A DNA stretch of 64,000 nt from contig CM060175.1 of NCBI GenBank assembly GCA_030549775.1, forward strand, positions 81,762,245-81,826,244, read 5' to 3'. The stretch is from Tamarix chinensis (lineage: Eukaryota > Streptophyta > Magnoliopsida > Caryophyllales > Tamaricaceae). A model generated the notes under the pieces. It ran no database searches, had not been told where the DNA came from, and saw only the letters and a list, made by a program, of their open reading frames with translations. Positions 62,001 to 64,000 of the stretch are shown here, in pieces; positions within the stretch are counted from its first letter, which is position 1; every line of letters begins with the position of its first letter. The position numbers and the translations under genes were made by a program.

Positions 62001-62450
62001 CCTTCCCCGCACGCGACCTCCAAATCGCCGCCCTCCCCTTCTGCGCCAACCAGCCTCCTGCGTCGCCCGCACACCTTCTCCCTCTCTTCCTGACCGTCTG
62101 TTTATCCCTCCTCAACCAACCGACCACCCCCACACCTCACGCAGGCCTGCTCCCACCCCCTTCCTTCTGCCCGACTAAGCAACAGGTCTACCATGGCAGA
62201 CCCGCGTCGGCCTGCCACGGTCGGCCGGCGTGCCAATTCTTGCCTGGCCCTACCTTCCTCTGTCCCCTCTCTCGATCCTCTCCCATTTTCAGCCTATAAA
62301 TACTTCACAGGAGTCCAGCGTCGGAGTCTTTCAAAACCGCAGCCTAGAAGCCCGCCTTGCGCCATCCCTGTTTCAGATAGCCACCCCATCGCCGCCGCCC
62401 GATCCACCCACGAAACCCTCCCTTGCACCTAAGCCTCCCTCATCCCTCGG

Positions 62451-62758
62451 TAGGGCTGTAAACGAGCTGAGCTGAGCCGAATACCCCTAGTTTTGGGTTC
62501 GGCTCGTTTAACTAAACGAGCCTAAAATGTTGTTTGGGCTCGGCTTGTTTAACTAAACGAACAAGCCGAACCGAGCCTAGCTCACGAGCCAAAGCCAAAA
62601 AATGAACCGAGCCGGATTTTTTCGATTTTGAGCTATTAAACGAGCCGAGCCCGAGCCTCACTTTTAGGCTCGTTTAATTAAACGAACGAGCCGAACCGAG
62701 CTTTTAACGAGCCGAGCCGAGTCGAATACCGAACTGGCTCAGCTCATTTACAGCCTTA
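62451..62758 (+). mobile_element. hAT-type MITE, 308 bp
   Basis: Left end TAGGGCTGTAAACGAGCTGA, right end TCAGCTCATTTACAGCCTTA: imperfect inverted repeats of about 38 bp. Perfect 8-bp target duplication TCCCTCGG at 62443-62450 and 62759-62766, as expected for the hAT superfamily. The interior is made of repeated and inverted GAGCCGAGC / CGTTTAACTAAACGA motifs and could fold into a long hairpin. It has no coding capacity. It is inserted in the CT/GC-rich part of the LTR beginning at 60617. Confidence 0.85.
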
Positions 62759-63169
62759 TCCCTCGGTTTGCTCTGCACAAGCCTCCCCAATCGTGCAAAA
62801 TCCCTTCCCGATTATCCTTGCATCGAGCCCCACCGCTCTTCTCACCACCGCCCTCCGCCGGTTCCGCCACTTCCAGGTTCCAGCAACCCCTCTGCTTTCC
62901 AAAACAACCAGGGGAGCTTCCTCTACCTCCCCATACCTTCTTTTTCCCCTACTAGCCTCTCATCTTCCTTTCTCCTCCCTCCACCACTTCTCCACCTCTC
63001 TTCTCCCCCATCGCTGCAGTGGCCGCCGCCGCCATGTGCAGTGCGCCGTGCATCGCCACCTGTGCCACCGGCACCCCTAGGTGGTCCTCTGAACTCCCCA
63101 GCCCCTAAACCCTCTTGTACTAATGCTAATTATTTTTAGTAGTGTGTATTAGTATTATGCTTAAGGTTA

Positions 63170-63170
63170 T

Positions 63171-63211
<41 letters not shown>
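63170..63211 (+). repeat. ACT microsatellite
   Basis: About 14 consecutive ACT triplets followed by ATT-rich triplets, in the LTR interior. Non-coding. Confidence 0.9.
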
Positions 63212-63651
63212 TTACTATTATTATTATCTCTGCTATTTAACCCAACTTTAGAATATTTATAACTGTTATTATCATTATTAATGGCCTATAACTTTAGTAT
63301 CCCTATTTTAACATCATTATCATTATTATTGTTAGTATTAGTATTATTTTTACTATTATTATTATTCTTACTATTATTATTAGTATTATTACTGGTAGTA
63401 GTATTCGTATAATACTAACCTTACTAGCACTACTATTATTACCATTATTAGTAACATTGAAACTAATACCATTAATAATATAAGTATTACTACAATTACT
63501 TTAAATTATTGTAACTATCAAGACCTATCTTTGATTAGTAGTAGCACGATTAGCTACCTTAAGAATAATAACCCTACTTTTACTTATAAAGGTAATATCA
63601 TTATTTTAGCCCTAATGGTAAGTTGTGATAAGGGTAAGGTAGAAAGAATAG

Positions 63652-64000
63652 TGTAATCCCCCAAAAATTTCGACAACCCATATTTTAATAAATAACATTA
63701 TTTGAAATAAAAATTAGCTTGTAAAATTAGTATTTTAATTATTTTATGGATTTTAGAGTATGTATATTTGGACAAGAGTATTTAATAAGTTAAAAATAAA
63801 TATTTTGTTAATTATCATATTGTTCCATTTAAATAAATTTCCCAAACTAATATTTTACCAAATTTACCTTTCTAAACTAAAATATTAGGTTATAATAAAT
63901 TAAACTGTTAAATTAAATAATTTACCAGGGATATTATATTTTATAAATTTAATTAAACTAATTTTCCTATTTTTTTCCATTCTCATTTTTCTTTCCCCCC
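63652..64000 (+). mobile_element. start of another LTR, nested, runs off the window
   Basis: TGTAATCCCCCAAAAATTTCG begins at 63652 and is followed by AT-rich sequence that turns pyrimidine-rich at the window edge (TTTTTTCCATTCTCATTTTTC), the same succession as at the starts of the LTRs at 54980 and 60617. The left flank is AATAG; its matching right copy would lie outside the window. Confidence 0.55.

Larger units (their letters stand above)
60617..63651 (+). mobile_element. Gypsy-type LTR, 5' part, interrupted
   Basis: Starts TGTAATACCCCGTATTTTT (partner of 48550) and continues beyond the duplication end at 61487 through a CT/GC-rich tract (61790-62450), a MITE insertion (62451-62758), a further CT/GC-rich tract (62770-63110) and AT microsatellites. 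A second LTR begins at 63652, so the right end of this element is outside the window. The order (AT-rich start, CT/GC-rich block, AT microsatellite) matches the LTR at 54980-59826. No reading frame of a known protein was found. Confidence 0.65.

Noticed and set aside
61853..63139. Pro/Ser/Arg-rich ORFs on both strands
   Set aside because: Composition artefacts of the GC/CT-rich LTR interior; interrupted by a MITE; no domain recognised.

Overview
This is a window of plant nuclear DNA, almost certainly from a flowering plant. The evidence is spliced genes with GT-AG introns, three recognisable angiosperm gene families, very AT-rich intergenic sequence, and plant-type hAT, CACTA, Ty1/Copia and Ty3/Gypsy-LTR remains. 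I cannot name the species from the sequence alone.

Three genes look intact. (1) A minus-strand single-exon gene at 9509-9808 encodes the small ESSS/NDUFB11-type subunit of mitochondrial complex I. (2) A plus-strand five-exon gene at 23356-25445 encodes an OTU-domain cysteine protease (plant OTU4 type), with probable upstream 5' UTR exon(s) near 20.6-21.6 kb. (3) A plus-strand six-exon gene at 37115-39626 encodes a 404-residue bHLH transcription factor of the FBH/AKS (bHLH130-like) group. As I recall, homologues of these families are close neighbours on two duplicated Arabidopsis segments (around At2g42280-At2g42310 and At3g57785-At3g57810), so the gene order probably reflects conserved microsynteny. 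The genes do not form a pathway.

Layout. 1-3.9 kb is featureless AT-rich sequence. 3.96-4.72 kb holds a decayed or unrecognised coding remnant. 4.7-9.3 kb is intergenic with small diverged repeats. 9.5-9.85 kb is the complex I gene. 11.56-18.67 kb is a dead Ty1/Copia pol, split by a 3455-bp solo-LTR-like insertion (13901-17355). 20.6-26 kb is the OTU gene. 26-36.4 kb is AT-rich intergenic DNA with an LTR-like relic (31.3-32.5 kb) and one unexplained 168-codon ORF. 36.7-40 kb is the bHLH gene, followed by a 241-bp tandem duplication (40.14-40.62 kb).

From 42.2 kb to the end the window is nested transposon sequence. The dominant structure is a direct tandem duplication with a 7216-bp period (unit 1 42205-49420; unit 2 49421-61487). 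Each unit contains an internally deleted hAT transposase fragment, a CACTA-like element with a reverse-strand transposase remnant and a roughly 215-bp AT-rich tandem array, and the 5' part of a Gypsy-type LTR. Unit 2 is interrupted by a 4847-bp LTR-like insertion with a perfect 5-bp target duplication. By eye, identity between the two units jumps from about 97% to more than 99% exactly at that insertion point. The last LTR (60617 onward) carries a 308-bp hAT-type MITE and is itself entered by another LTR at 63652.

I found no evidence for a new biochemical system. The most unusual observation is the tandem duplication with its divergence step.
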